Positions 27,847-35,586 of a stretch of 64,000 bases of DNA are shown piece after piece. The notes under the pieces were generated by a model. The model saw only the letters and a program-made list of their open reading frames with translations, made no database searches and was not told where the DNA came from. Position numbers and translations under genes: made by a program. Within the stretch, counting starts at the first letter, position 1. Every line of letters starts with the position of its first letter. This DNA is from Gp1-AA122 sp035631655. Lineage in GTDB: Bacteria; Acidobacteriota; Terriglobia; Terriglobales; Acidobacteriaceae. Location: positions 13,546 to 77,545 of the forward strand of contig DASQIH010000127.1 of the NCBI GenBank assembly GCA_035631655.1. Direction: 5' to 3'.

Positions 27847-28446
27847 ATGAACCGTTTCGCCGAGCCGATGACCCGGCTCATCGATGAACTGAAAAAGTTG
27901 CCTGGAATCGGGAGCAAGAGCGCGCAGCGCCTAGCGTTCCACATTCTGCGCTCCAGCGATGCCGACGCCGAAGCGCTAGCGGAAGCCGTGCGGGACGTCA
28001 AGGCGAAGCTCCGCCTCTGCTCGATCTGCAACAACATCACCGACGTTGATCCCTGCACCTATTGCAGCAGTCCCACCCGCAATCAGCGCCTGGTCTGCGT
28101 AGTGGAGGAACCGACCAACATCGCAGCCATCGAGAAGACACGGCATTTCAACGGCGCCTACCACGTTTTACACGGATCCATCTCTCCGCTGCACGGCGTG
28201 GGGCCGGAGCAGCTACGCATTGCCAACCTGATCCGCCGAGTAGAGTCTGGCCAAGTCGACGAAATCATTATTGCCACTAATCCCACGGTCGAAGGCGAGG
28301 CCACGGCGGTCTACCTCTCTGGCCAACTCAAGCGTCCTGGCCTGAAGGTGACGCGTATTGCCATGGGTATCCCGGTCGGCAGCGACATCGAGTACGCCGA
28401 CGAAATCACGATGCTCAAGGCCATGGAAGGCCGCCGTGAGCTGTAG
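27847..28446 (+). CDS. recR: Recombination protein RecR
   Basis: 199 residues, the normal length. Helix-hairpin-helix near the N-terminus (LKKLPGIGSKSAQRLAFHIL), a four-Cys zinc finger (CSICNNITDVDPCTYC), and a Toprim domain (VCVVEEPTNIAAIEKT, EIIIATNPTVEGEATAVYL) are in order. It acts with RecO/RecF to load RecA at single-strand gaps. The start is set by homology to the usual FAEPMTRLIDEL beginning; the Shine-Dalgarno is weak. Last gene of the dnaX operon. Confidence 0.97.
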   Translation: MNRFAEPMTRLIDELKKLPGIGSKSAQRLAFHILRSSDADAEALAEAVRDVKAKLRLCSICNNITDVDPCTYCSSPTRNQRLVCVVEEPTNIAAIEKTRHFNGAYHVLHGSISPLHGVGPEQLRIANLIRRVESGQVDEIIIATNPTVEGEATAVYLSGQLKRPGLKVTRIAMGIPVGSDIEYADEITMLKAMEGRREL

Positions 28447-28552
28447 CCTTTCGTAGCTCCTGTTCTTGGACCGGAAGTGTCATTACATCCTCCAAGTTGT
28501 GCAAAACTTTGATCAGTTCTGAGGAAATCGAACTTCGTGTCCCCACCCTTAA

Positions 28553-28580
28553 TTTTGAGTGTTCAAATAACTATTATGAT
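28553..28580 (+). promoter_or_regulatory. Candidate promoter of the structured RNA
   Basis: TTTTGA (28553-28558), 16-base spacer and TATGAT (28575-28580) on the plus strand, directly before the 5' arm of the predicted RNA. Confidence 0.4.
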
Positions 28581-28584
28581 TTCA

Positions 28585-28835
28585 GTAGCTTGCCGAGATT
28601 GATGCAGACACTCCGACAAGGCTCCCGCTTGGCACTGATTTTGCTCTAGCAGGACCCGTCTGCTTCCTCGCTGCTCTTGGATTTGAGAGCTGACGCGAGG
28701 AGGTGCACATCCGGAACCGGACCGGTCCCAACCAGGACCTGGTGCACCCTTCGGCGCCAGCTTGCGCCGCGTGAAATGTAACCGCATCTCATCTCGACGC
28801 TAAGACAACCGGGCTAACCCGCCCGGTTTTCTTTT
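28585..28835 (+). ncRNA. Putative structured non-coding RNA with intrinsic terminator, family unknown
   Basis: No coding frame fits this stretch, but it folds well by eye. The 5' arm AGC...GAGAT...GATGC (28587-28605) can pair with GCATC...ATCTC...GCT (28784-28801). Inside are ACGCG/CGCGT (28693-28697 with 28768-28772), GGTGCAC/GTGCACC (28702-28708 with 28742-28748), GGTCC/GGACC (28724-28728 with 28735-28739) and GGCGC/GCGCC (28753-28768). An eight-pair terminator AACCGGGC/GCCCGGTT with TTTTCTTTT closes it. Size and a terminal GAGAT/ATCTC stem recall 6S RNA, but I cannot show the central bubble. It lacks the SRP GGAAGCAGC motif in the right place and a lysine-riboswitch core, although dapB is downstream. 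Confidence 0.45.
28807..28835 (+). terminator. Intrinsic terminator upstream of dapB
   Basis: Eight-pair stem AACCGGGC/GCCCGGTT, loop TAACCC, then TTTTCTTTT. It lies 109 bases before dapB, so it ends the putative RNA or acts on read-through from the recR operon. Confidence 0.85.
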
Positions 28836-28900
28836 GCCCCAACGCCAACCATCGTCCGCTTGTCCTACACTTGCGTTGCATATATGGTTGCACTCTAGCT

Positions 28901-28934
28901 TTCTCGGCGCTCTCGGCGTGCTCGGCGGTGAATT
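28901..28934 (+). repeat. CTCGGCGTGCTCGGCGGTGAA element, copy 1
   Basis: A 34-base stretch made of imperfect CTCGGCG units, ending GGCGGTGAATT nine bases before the dapB ATG. It matches 56678-56711 at 32 of 34 bases, in the same orientation upstream of another gene. Part of it occupies the place of the dapB ribosome binding site. Confidence 0.8.
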
Positions 28935-28943
28935 GCTTTTGCT

Positions 28944-29624
28944 ATGAACCTCCTCCTGCTTGGCCACGGCAAAACCGGCTCCCTGGTCGCGGAAGTTGCA
29001 CGCCAGCGTAAACACGAAGTCCGTGTTCTATGCACTCCAGAAAATCCCCACGCGTCAGCGCTCACCCCCGACAATTTGCGTAACACAGATGTGGTGATCG
29101 ACTTCACCACTCCGCACGCCGTCTTGGAAAACATTCGGGCATGCGTTCAGGCAGCAAAGAACATGGTCGTCGGAACCACAGGCTGGTACGGCGAACTGCC
29201 CAACATCCGCGAGGCCGTGGAAAGGGGCGGAAGCGGCTTCCTCTTCGGCGCAAATTTTTCAATTGGCGTCAACCTGTTCTTTGACGTCGCCCGCGCTTCT
29301 GCCACCGCCCTCCAGCACGGTTACTACGGCCAAATCTTCGAGCGTCATCACGTCCACAAGAAAGACGCGCCCTCTGGCACTGCAGTGGCCATTCAGAAGG
29401 AAGTCCAACAGGCAAGCGGCTCCGAACTGGAAATCATCTCTTTCCGGGAGGGTGATGTGGTCGGCATGCACGAGCTCGTCTATGACTCTCCTAATGACAG
29501 TATTTATCTGTGTCACGACGCCAAGTCCCGCCGCGGCTTCGCCGAAGGGGCCGTTCGTGCCGCCGAATGGCTTGCCGGTAAGAAGGGCTTCTACGATTTC
29601 AAGGACATCTGGCGCCAGCTGTAA
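28944..29624 (+). CDS. dapB: 4-hydroxy-tetrahydrodipicolinate reductase
   Basis: 226 residues, at the short end for DapB. N-terminal NAD(P) motif LLLLGHGKTGSLVAEVA (Rossmann, with His instead of the usual Ala/Arg), VVIDFTTPHAVLEN, VVGTTGWYG, and the substrate-binding active-site segment HHVHKKDAPSGTA are present. It reduces the DapA product in the diaminopimelate/lysine branch. dapA and dapD follow on the same strand. No clear Shine-Dalgarno; the region before the ATG is a dispersed CTCGGCG element. Confidence 0.95.
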   Translation: MNLLLLGHGKTGSLVAEVARQRKHEVRVLCTPENPHASALTPDNLRNTDVVIDFTTPHAVLENIRACVQAAKNMVVGTTGWYGELPNIREAVERGGSGFLFGANFSIGVNLFFDVARASATALQHGYYGQIFERHHVHKKDAPSGTAVAIQKEVQQASGSELEIISFREGDVVGMHELVYDSPNDSIYLCHDAKSRRGFAEGAVRAAEWLAGKKGFYDFKDIWRQL

Positions 29625-29638
29625 TTTAATTTAGAATT

Positions 29639-29670
29639 GTCATCCTGAGCGAAGCGAAGGATCTCTGCAT
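29639..29670. repeat. TCATCCTGAGCGAAGCGAAG-family repeat
   Basis: Copy in the dapB-dapA gap, in the same orientation as the one at 27764-27796. Confidence 0.8.
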
Positions 29671-29746
29671 TACCGGGCTATTACTCTCACATCGCAGCAC
29701 GCCCCAATTTCCCATCTCTGTTGTGTACAATACCGCCGTTCGCGCT

Positions 29747-29752
29747 ATTCTC
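29747..29752 (+). promoter_or_regulatory. Leaderless -10 element of dapA
   Basis: TATTCT is separated by seven bases from the ATG at 29760 and no Shine-Dalgarno is present. This spacing places the transcription start at or next to the start codon. Confidence 0.45.
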
Positions 29753-29759
29753 TCTTTTT

Positions 29760-30890
29760 ATGAAATTACAAGGATGTGGAACCGCGCTCGTCACTCCTTT
29801 TAAGGCCGACAGTTCGGTCGATGAAGAAGCGTTGCGAGCTCTCGTGGCCTGGCAGGTGGAATCGGGCATCGACTTCCTGGTTCCCTGCGGTACCACGGGC
29901 GAGACACCGACCCTCTCGCATGACGAATGGCTTCGCGTCATCGATCTGACGATTGAAGTGGCTGCGGGCCGCGTGCCCATTGTTGCCGGCGCGACTTCCA
30001 ATTCCACTCACGATGCGGTTGAAAAAGCCAAGGAAGTCGCAGCCCGTCCGGGCGTGGACGCCATCCTGACCGCATCCCCCTACTACAACAAGCCCACGCA
30101 GGAAGGCCAGTACCGTCACTTCAAATCCATTGCCGAGGCCGTGGACAAGCCCCTGATCCTGTACAACGTCCCTGGGCGCACCGGCGCGAACATTGAACCG
30201 GCAACACTTGCCCGATTGGCGGAAGTGCCAAACATCATTGGCGTGAAAGAAGCCAGCGGCAACATGTCGCAGATCGCGGAAGTCTGCAATGCGGTTCCCG
30301 AGAGCTTTCTGGTGTTCTCCGGCGACGATGCTGTGACCCTGCCGGTCATCGCCGTAGGCGGTGTGGGCATTATTTCTGTAGCGTCGAACGAAATTCCCCG
30401 CGAGATGGCTGAAATGACGCGCGCCGCACTCAACAACGACTGGGACACGGCTCGCCGTCTGCACCGCAAGTATCTCCCGCTCATGCAGGCCAACTTCATC
30501 GAGTCCAATCCGTTGCCGGTGAAAGCGGTGCTGTCGATGATGGGTAAGATCCAAGAGATCTATCGTCTTCCCCTGCTGCCGATGAAGCGGGACACGCGCT
30601 CGCGCCTGCAGAGAATTGCGACCGAAGTGGGCGTGATCAGCAAGCCTGCCGCGGCGCCCACTCCCGAAGCCGCTGAATTCTACATTTACGAGAACTGGCA
30701 CGCCGGCCCACACAAAGCCGTGTTGCATCGCGCCTCTTGCGGCCAGTGCAATAGCGGCAAAGGACGCCCCGCCGGGCACGATGCCAACCACGCCCGCTGG
30801 CACGGTCCCTACCCTACGCTCGCCGAAGCCCGCAACGCCTCGCAGACCATGGCCGGCGTTCTGATTCGCAGCGAGTGCAAGTGTATCTAG
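29760..30890 (+). CDS. dapA: 4-hydroxy-tetrahydrodipicolinate synthase with extra Cys-rich C-terminal module
   Basis: 376 residues. Residues 1-295 are a standard DapA TIM barrel condensing pyruvate and aspartate semialdehyde: GCGTALVTPF, CGTTGETPTLS, SPYYNKPTQEG, the Tyr in LILYNVPGRTG and the Schiff-base Lys in IIGVKEASGN. From residue 307 a further 70 residues follow the Ala/Pro linker PAAAPTPEAAE: FYIYENWHAGPHKAVLHRASCGQCNSG...WHGPYPTLAEARNAS...SECKCI. This part looks like a small stand-alone domain with four Cys that could bind a metal. Ordinary DapA ends near 295. Same strand as dapB (135-base gap). Confidence 0.95.
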   Translation: MKLQGCGTALVTPFKADSSVDEEALRALVAWQVESGIDFLVPCGTTGETPTLSHDEWLRVIDLTIEVAAGRVPIVAGATSNSTHDAVEKAKEVAARPGVDAILTASPYYNKPTQEGQYRHFKSIAEAVDKPLILYNVPGRTGANIEPATLARLAEVPNIIGVKEASGNMSQIAEVCNAVPESFLVFSGDDAVTLPVIAVGGVGIISVASNEIPREMAEMTRAALNNDWDTARRLHRKYLPLMQANFIESNPLPVKAVLSMMGKIQEIYRLPLLPMKRDTRSRLQRIATEVGVISKPAAAPTPEAAEFYIYENWHAGPHKAVLHRASCGQCNSGKGRPAGHDANHARWHGPYPTLAEARNASQTMAGVLIRSECKCI

Positions 30891-30897
30891 AGATTTT

Positions 30898-30960
30898 CAA
30901 TTGCCAATTGCCAAATCAGAAAAACCAAAATTGGCAATTGGAAATTGGCAATCGACAATT
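30898..30960. repeat. TTGCCAATTGCCAA tandem/inverted repeat
   Basis: Direct copies of CAATTGCCAA on the left arm and TTGGCAATTGG plus AATTGGCAAT on the right arm, separated by an A-rich loop. It fills the dapA-dapD gap and could fold into a hairpin of about 14 pairs. Confidence 0.8.
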
Positions 30961-30964
30961 CCTT

Positions 30965-30970
30965 TATACT
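30965..30970 (+). promoter_or_regulatory. Leaderless -10 element of dapD
   Basis: TATACT followed by eight bases (TCCCTTCC, not a Shine-Dalgarno) and the ATG at 30979. Confidence 0.45.
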
Positions 30971-30978
30971 TCCCTTCC

Positions 30979-31812
30979 ATGCGGTCGTTGCAAGCTTCTA
31001 TTGAGCGTCTCGCTTCGCTGGGTGAGGTTGAGCGTGATCCCGAAGCGCGCAAGGTCTTTCTCGAATTTCGGGATGCCCTGACGCAGGGGAAAATCCGCGC
31101 CGCCGAAAAATCTGGCGAGCATTGGAAGGTGAATGCCTGGGTAAAACAAGGCATCCTGCTGGGATTCCGCCTTGGCGAACTCAGCGAGATGGGGGATGGC
31201 CCCGGGCTTTCCTTTGTTGACAAGGACACCTTCCCAGCTCGGCACTTCAGCGTCGCTGACCGGGTGCGCGTGGTCCCTGGCGGCTCTTCTGTGCGTTTGG
31301 GCGCCTACGTTGCTCCCTCCGTGATCTGCATGCCGCCCATGTTCATCAACGTGGGCGCATACGTTGACGAAGGCACGATGATCGATTCCCATGCGCTGGT
31401 CGGTTCGTGCGCCCAGGTCGGCAAACGCGTTCACCTGAGCGCAGGAGCGCAGGTGGGCGGAGTGCTGGAACCGATCAACGCCGCGCCCGTCGTGATTGAA
31501 GATGATGTCCTGGTCGGCGGAAACTGCGGCATTTACGAAGGAACGCTGGTCCGGGCACGCGCCGTGCTGGGAGCCGGCACCATTCTCACGCGCTCGACGC
31601 CGCTTTACGATACAGCGCGCGGGCAGGTCTATCGCGCCACTCCGGAAGCGCCGCTCGAGGTGCCCGAAAACGCAGTAGTCGTTCCGGGGGCACGTGCTGT
31701 TTCCAAGGGCAAAGCTGCCGAATGGAACCTGTCCCTGTACACGCCGGTTATCGTGAAGTATCGCGACGAGAAAACGGACCGCGGGGTTGTGCTGGAAGAT
31801 TTTCTGCGTTAA
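30979..31812 (+). CDS. dapD: 2,3,4,5-tetrahydropyridine-2,6-dicarboxylate N-succinyltransferase
   Basis: 277 residues. Left-handed beta-helix acyltransferase of the succinylase branch of lysine synthesis: after a helical N-terminal domain come VRLGAYVAPSVICMPPMFINVGAYVDEGTMIDSHALVGSCAQVGKR hexapeptide repeats and the DapD signature VGGVLEPINAAPVVIEDDVLVGGNCGIYEG. The frame is open further upstream through the repeat, but the ATG at 30979 fits family length. Its presence with dapB and dapA implies that this organism uses the succinylase route; dapC and dapE are not in this unit, although an M20 peptidase lies at 55584. Confidence 0.95.
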   Translation: MRSLQASIERLASLGEVERDPEARKVFLEFRDALTQGKIRAAEKSGEHWKVNAWVKQGILLGFRLGELSEMGDGPGLSFVDKDTFPARHFSVADRVRVVPGGSSVRLGAYVAPSVICMPPMFINVGAYVDEGTMIDSHALVGSCAQVGKRVHLSAGAQVGGVLEPINAAPVVIEDDVLVGGNCGIYEGTLVRARAVLGAGTILTRSTPLYDTARGQVYRATPEAPLEVPENAVVVPGARAVSKGKAAEWNLSLYTPVIVKYRDEKTDRGVVLEDFLR

Positions 31813-31825
31813 CGCTATCGGGAAT

Positions 31826-31890
31826 AGTGGTCAGTGATCAGTGGTTAGTGGCCAGTAACACAGAACGGCCGCTGACCACTGGGCACTCAC
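31826..31890. repeat. GTGGTCAGTG/CACTGACCAC-like repeat
   Basis: Four imperfect GTGGTCAGTG / CAGTGGTTAGTGG units run in one direction and GCTGACCACTGGGCACT in the other. Built like the repeats at 30898 and 56580 but with another sequence. Lies between the convergent dapD and HAD genes. Confidence 0.7.
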
Positions 31891-31906
31891 AGGGCTGCAC
31901 CCTCGG

Positions 31907-32563
31907 TCACCTGACTAGAATCTCGAGTCTGGGGGACCGATCTCCATCGCTGCGGATGATCACTTGATTCAATTCCCGCACCACCGCATCCGCCTTCGAG
32001 AGTTCAGCCGCAGGATACGTGCTGGTCAGCCCAATTGCCTTCATCCCGGCCGCATGTGCCGAACGGATACCCTGCGGCGCATCTTCGATCACCAGGCACT
32101 CGGCCGGATCGACGCCCAGCCCGCGCGCACCCTTCAAATAAGGTTCGGGATGGGGCTTGCCTTCCCTGACGTCGTCGGCGGAAACTAGGATCTTCGGAAT
32201 GGGCAGCCGGGCATGACGCAGCCTTGAGGTCGCGAGGTAATTCGTTCCCGACGTCACCACGCACCACTGACCCTCCGGAATCGCAGCAAGCAACGCGGCC
32301 GCGCCCGGCATCACGTTGACGCCATCCGTATCATCTGCTTCTCGCTTTTCGATCTTGCGCACCTCGGCTTCGGGATCAAGATGCGGCGCAAGAATCCGCA
32401 CCACCTCGATGGTGCGGCGGCCGTGGGCAATCTCCAACACGCTTTCGGGAGGGACTCTGATTTCGTCCGCCCAAAGGCGCCACTGCCGTTCAACAGAATG
32501 TGTCGAATCGACAAGTACACCATCGAGATCAAACAGAATGGCGGAACATTGGAATAGCGGCAT
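31907..32563 (-). CDS. HAD-superfamily sugar/polyol phosphatase
   Basis: 218 residues. HAD motif I FDLDGVLVDS (nucleophile Asp12), motif II VVTSGTN, a Lys in EGKPHPEPYLKGA (motif III) and motif IV VIEDAPQGIRSAHAAGM. A helical cap of about 65 residues follows motif I, as in the beta-phosphoglucomutase/glycerol-3-phosphatase/2-deoxyglucose-6-phosphatase group; Ser after the nucleophile loop favours a phosphatase over a mutase, but substrate is not predictable. Convergent with dapD, no operon partner. Confidence 0.9.
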   Translation of the reverse strand: MPLFQCSAILFDLDGVLVDSTHSVERQWRLWADEIRVPPESVLEIAHGRRTIEVVRILAPHLDPEAEVRKIEKREADDTDGVNVMPGAAALLAAIPEGQWCVVTSGTNYLATSRLRHARLPIPKILVSADDVREGKPHPEPYLKGARGLGVDPAECLVIEDAPQGIRSAHAAGMKAIGLTSTYPAAELSKADAVVRELNQVIIRSDGDRSPRLEILVR

Positions 32564-33050
32564 GGAATCCGGACTCTCTCATCTTCATCGTGAGCGAAGC
32601 GAAGGATCTAGAGTTGGTGTCGTCGCTCACCGCAGTCACCTGAGCGGCTAAAGCCGGTTCCTTTCGGGGATGGATTTTGCAGGCCAAAGGCCCTGCTCCA
32701 CCCTTCTCGAGGGCATCGCTCTGTGCTCGTTGACAATTCGTATCGGATGTCACAAATCAAAACAGCGGCGGATCCTGGTGTGAGCCTAAGAAAGCAGCAG
32801 GATCGTTCTCCAGCAGGGTGGCGCAGGGCCTTCGGCCCTGCATTCCCATGCCAAGAATTGGAACAGGCTTTAGCCGCAGCAAGTCCTGTTCGCGATGAGC
32901 GCTCTTCATAACTCAGGGTAAAGCCGCACCTCGCAGGACCTCAGCGGCCCCTTCGACTTCGTTCGGGGCCCCTTCTGAAGGCGTACCTCCCAAAGACTCT
33001 TTGCGGAACTAGTTCTAGGCATCCCTCTTTAGTGACAGCATGTTTTTCGC
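32564..33050. other. Repeat-rich intergenic region without a gene
   Basis: 487 bases. It holds a GTGAGCGAAGCGAAGGATCTA copy (32590-32610), a GGATGGATTTTGCAGGCCAAAGGCCCTG segment (about 32669-32696), and GCAGGGCCTTCGGCCCTGC (about 32823-32841), a perfect hairpin. The last two share the AGGGCC core. No frame here has a ribosome binding site or protein-like composition. Confidence 0.6.
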
Positions 33051-33749
33051 TCACGGTGACAATATGGGAGGCTGGTAAAGGACCAACGACGCTTGGGCGG
33101 TTGAAAGCTGTCGCCGAAGGGCGAGATGTTTCTGGCGGAAGTGCGCTTGCGCCCGCTGCCCCCAAGCGCGCACGAAATAGTAATTGAGACCGGCGCCAAT
33201 GACGGAGCTGGCGATCGGGATGACGCGTCCCGCCCACTTCTCGACTACTTCGCTGCTGGCCTGCACGGCAATGCGCTGGATCACCCGCGGCACAAATCGG
33301 TTGACGACTTCCTTCTCCAGCAACTCCCGGCTGATGTCGACGCCGGCGGCGCTGGCCGCCGCCACCCAGAGTTCCGCGATTTCATCATCCGTGTTGTACT
33401 CGAACCCGTAGAGCAGGCTCAGCTTCTGGACCGTGCGCAAGGTGATCGCTGCCAGGATGCTGAGGTCGGGAATGATGGTGATGAGTCCAGCAATGCCAAG
33501 ACCCGCTCCCTCGACGGCAGCGACTTTCATCCCCCCACGAATCGTGTCACTGGCAACATCGTCCAACCGCCCTAAATCCACCGAGAACAGGCCGTGGAAG
33601 CTGCTGATCGGCAGCCCATGCGCCGCCTGCAACTGTAACAAGTATTTCCCCGGGTCAACCTTGACCGTATCGTAGGCACGCGTGAATCCCCGCCGGAGTG
33701 CTTCTTCCGCGCGCCGGGCAAGCCACGAATGCTTCGACGGTTCCACCAT
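33051..33749 (-). CDS. EcsC family protein
   Basis: 232 residues. Matches the EcsC family: a helical N-terminus, then GGMKVAAVEGAGLGIAGLITIIPDLSILAAITLRTVQKLSLLYGFE, and a C-terminal pair of hydrophobic helices (VIPIASSVIGAGLNYYFVRAWG). Named after the third gene of the B. subtilis ecs locus; its biochemical role is unknown. Probably membrane-associated. AAGG seven bases before the ATG supports the start. Divergent from RNase J, with a short GGTACC repeat between them. Confidence 0.88.
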   Translation of the reverse strand: MVEPSKHSWLARRAEEALRRGFTRAYDTVKVDPGKYLLQLQAAHGLPISSFHGLFSVDLGRLDDVASDTIRGGMKVAAVEGAGLGIAGLITIIPDLSILAAITLRTVQKLSLLYGFEYNTDDEIAELWVAAASAAGVDISRELLEKEVVNRFVPRVIQRIAVQASSEVVEKWAGRVIPIASSVIGAGLNYYFVRAWGQRAQAHFRQKHLALRRQLSTAQASLVLYQPPILSP

Positions 33750-33785
33750 CTACAGACCTTACCGCAGAACCGAGCCACAAGCCAA

Positions 33786-33822
33786 CTGGGTACTCGGTAC
33801 CAGGTACCAGGTACTAGCTACT
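33786..33822. repeat. GGTACCAGGTACCAGGTACT short tandem repeat
   Basis: Three or four degenerate units of GGTACCA around GGTACC palindromes, ending 25 bases before the RNase J ATG, in its leader or promoter region. Confidence 0.7.
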
Positions 33823-33847
33823 CCTGTGCTAGCATCAGGTATTCCCG

Positions 33848-35512
33848 ATGCCAACTGGCAAGCTGCAAATCGTGCCCCTGGGCGGCCTGGGCGAGTTCGG
33901 AATGAACTGCATGGCCGTGCACTGGGGTGACGACATCATCGTCATCGATGCCGGGCTCATGTTCCCCGAGGCGGAACTGCTGGGCGTGGACATCGTCGTT
34001 CCCGACATCTCCTACCTGGTCGAGAATCGTCAGAGGGTTCGCGCCATCGTGCTCACTCACGGCCACGAAGACCACATCGGCGCGCTGCCGTGGATATTGT
34101 CGGAATTAAACGTGCCCGTCTGGGGAACGGAATTCACCCTCGCTTATGTCGAGGACAAACTCGAAGAGCATCAACTGCTGGACGAGGCAGACCTCCGCGA
34201 GATTCGTCCCGGGGATCGTTTCCGCATCGGCCCTTTCACGATTCATCCCATCCAGGTAACCCATAGCCTAGTGGATTGCGTCGCGCTGGCGATTCACACA
34301 CCGTTGGGAGTCGTTATCCACACGGGGGATTTCAAGGTCGATCCAACGCCCACGGACACGCGCCTCTTTGATCTGCATTCCTTTGCGGAATATGGCAAAG
34401 AAGGCGTCCTCGCGTTATTGCAGGACTCGACCAACGTCGAGCGCAAGGGCTACACCCCCAGCGAACGCGCCGTACGCCGCAAGTTCGACGAGGTCTTTGC
34501 CCGCACCCAGCGGCGCCTCTTTATCTCCTGTTTTTCCTCTTCGATTCACCGCATCAAGGTGGCCGTGGAACTTGCCCATGAGCACGGGCGCAAGGTGGCC
34601 TTCATCGGCCGTTCCATGGCCAGCTCGGCCGAGATCGCGGAAGATCTCGGGTACATTGAAATCCCCGATGGCCTGCTGATTCATCCCGGCGAAATGAAGA
34701 ACTTCGCTCCGGAGAAAGTGTGCGTGCTGATCAGCGGAACCCAGGGCGAGCCCATGTCCGCGCTGTCTCGCGCCGCGGTAGACAATCACAAGCACGCCAA
34801 AATCGAGAAAGGCGACACGGTCGTGTTGTCGTCGCGCATCATCCCGGGCAACGAAAAGACCATTTACCGCATGATCGACCACCTGTTCCGCCGCGAAGCG
34901 CATGTCATCTACGAAGACGGTTCCTCTCCGCCGGTGCATGTCAGCGGCCATGCCAGCCAGGAAGAATTGAAGCTGATCATGAACCTGGTCAAGCCTCGTT
35001 ACTTCATCCCCATTCACGGTGAGTACCGGCAACTGAAGCTGCACGCCGAGCTGGCGGCTTCCATGCACGGATCGGTGGGCAGTGTCATTCTGATCGAAAG
35101 CGGCGATATCCTGGAGTTCGACGAACTCGGCGCCCGCAAGGTTGGCCGCGTGAACGTAGGCCGGGTCTGCATCGATTCCGGCTCCCGTACCGATGTCGTC
35201 GAGGACCTGATCATCAAAGACCGGCGCCACCTGAGCGAAGACGGAATTGTTCTACCGATCATCGCGATCAACAAGCTGACCGGCCGGGTGGAAACCAGCC
35301 CGGAGATCGTGACTCGCGGCTTCGCGCCCGGAGAGGACGGCTTTATGGACGGAGCGCGCCAGACGGTTATGCAGACGCTGGACATCTCCAGTGACGAGGA
35401 AAAAGCCGACTATGGTGTGATCAAGGAAAAGATTCGCGCCGATTTGAAGCGCTACATTTCAAAACAAACGCAGCGAAGGCCGCTGATCATGCCGGTCATT
35501 TTGGAAATCTAG
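33848..35512 (+). CDS. rnj: Ribonuclease J
   Basis: 554 residues. Beta-CASP metallo-beta-lactamase nuclease with 5'-3' exo- and endonuclease activity in mRNA turnover. Metal ligands in LTHGHEDHIG (71-76), HTGDFKVDPTP, the beta-CASP segment FSSSIHRIKVAVELA, SGTQGEPMSALSR, HVSGHASQEELK and PIHGEYRQLK are all present, and the C-terminal domain (VGRVCIDSG, TRGFAPGEDGFM) is complete. The start MPTGKLQIVPLGGLGEFGMN is canonical. No other RNA-processing gene is adjacent. Confidence 0.97.
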   Translation: MPTGKLQIVPLGGLGEFGMNCMAVHWGDDIIVIDAGLMFPEAELLGVDIVVPDISYLVENRQRVRAIVLTHGHEDHIGALPWILSELNVPVWGTEFTLAYVEDKLEEHQLLDEADLREIRPGDRFRIGPFTIHPIQVTHSLVDCVALAIHTPLGVVIHTGDFKVDPTPTDTRLFDLHSFAEYGKEGVLALLQDSTNVERKGYTPSERAVRRKFDEVFARTQRRLFISCFSSSIHRIKVAVELAHEHGRKVAFIGRSMASSAEIAEDLGYIEIPDGLLIHPGEMKNFAPEKVCVLISGTQGEPMSALSRAAVDNHKHAKIEKGDTVVLSSRIIPGNEKTIYRMIDHLFRREAHVIYEDGSSPPVHVSGHASQEELKLIMNLVKPRYFIPIHGEYRQLKLHAELAASMHGSVGSVILIESGDILEFDELGARKVGRVNVGRVCIDSGSRTDVVEDLIIKDRRHLSEDGIVLPIIAINKLTGRVETSPEIVTRGFAPGEDGFMDGARQTVMQTLDISSDEEKADYGVIKEKIRADLKRYISKQTQRRPLIMPVILEI

Positions 35513-35586
35513 TCAGCCACGGATTTCCACGGATGCACACCGATTCCGACAACTGAGAGCTGTGCACAAAAATTGGAGATACCCCG

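Noticed and set aside
28585..28835. Lysine riboswitch or SRP RNA for the structured region upstream of dapB
   Set aside because: I could not find the conserved lysine-riboswitch core or the GGAAGGAAGCAG loop of SRP RNA in the right strand and place; kept as unassigned RNA.
30898..30960. CRISPR-like repeats in the dapA-dapD gap
   Set aside because: Units are about 10 bases, imperfect, in both orientations and without unique spacers of constant length.
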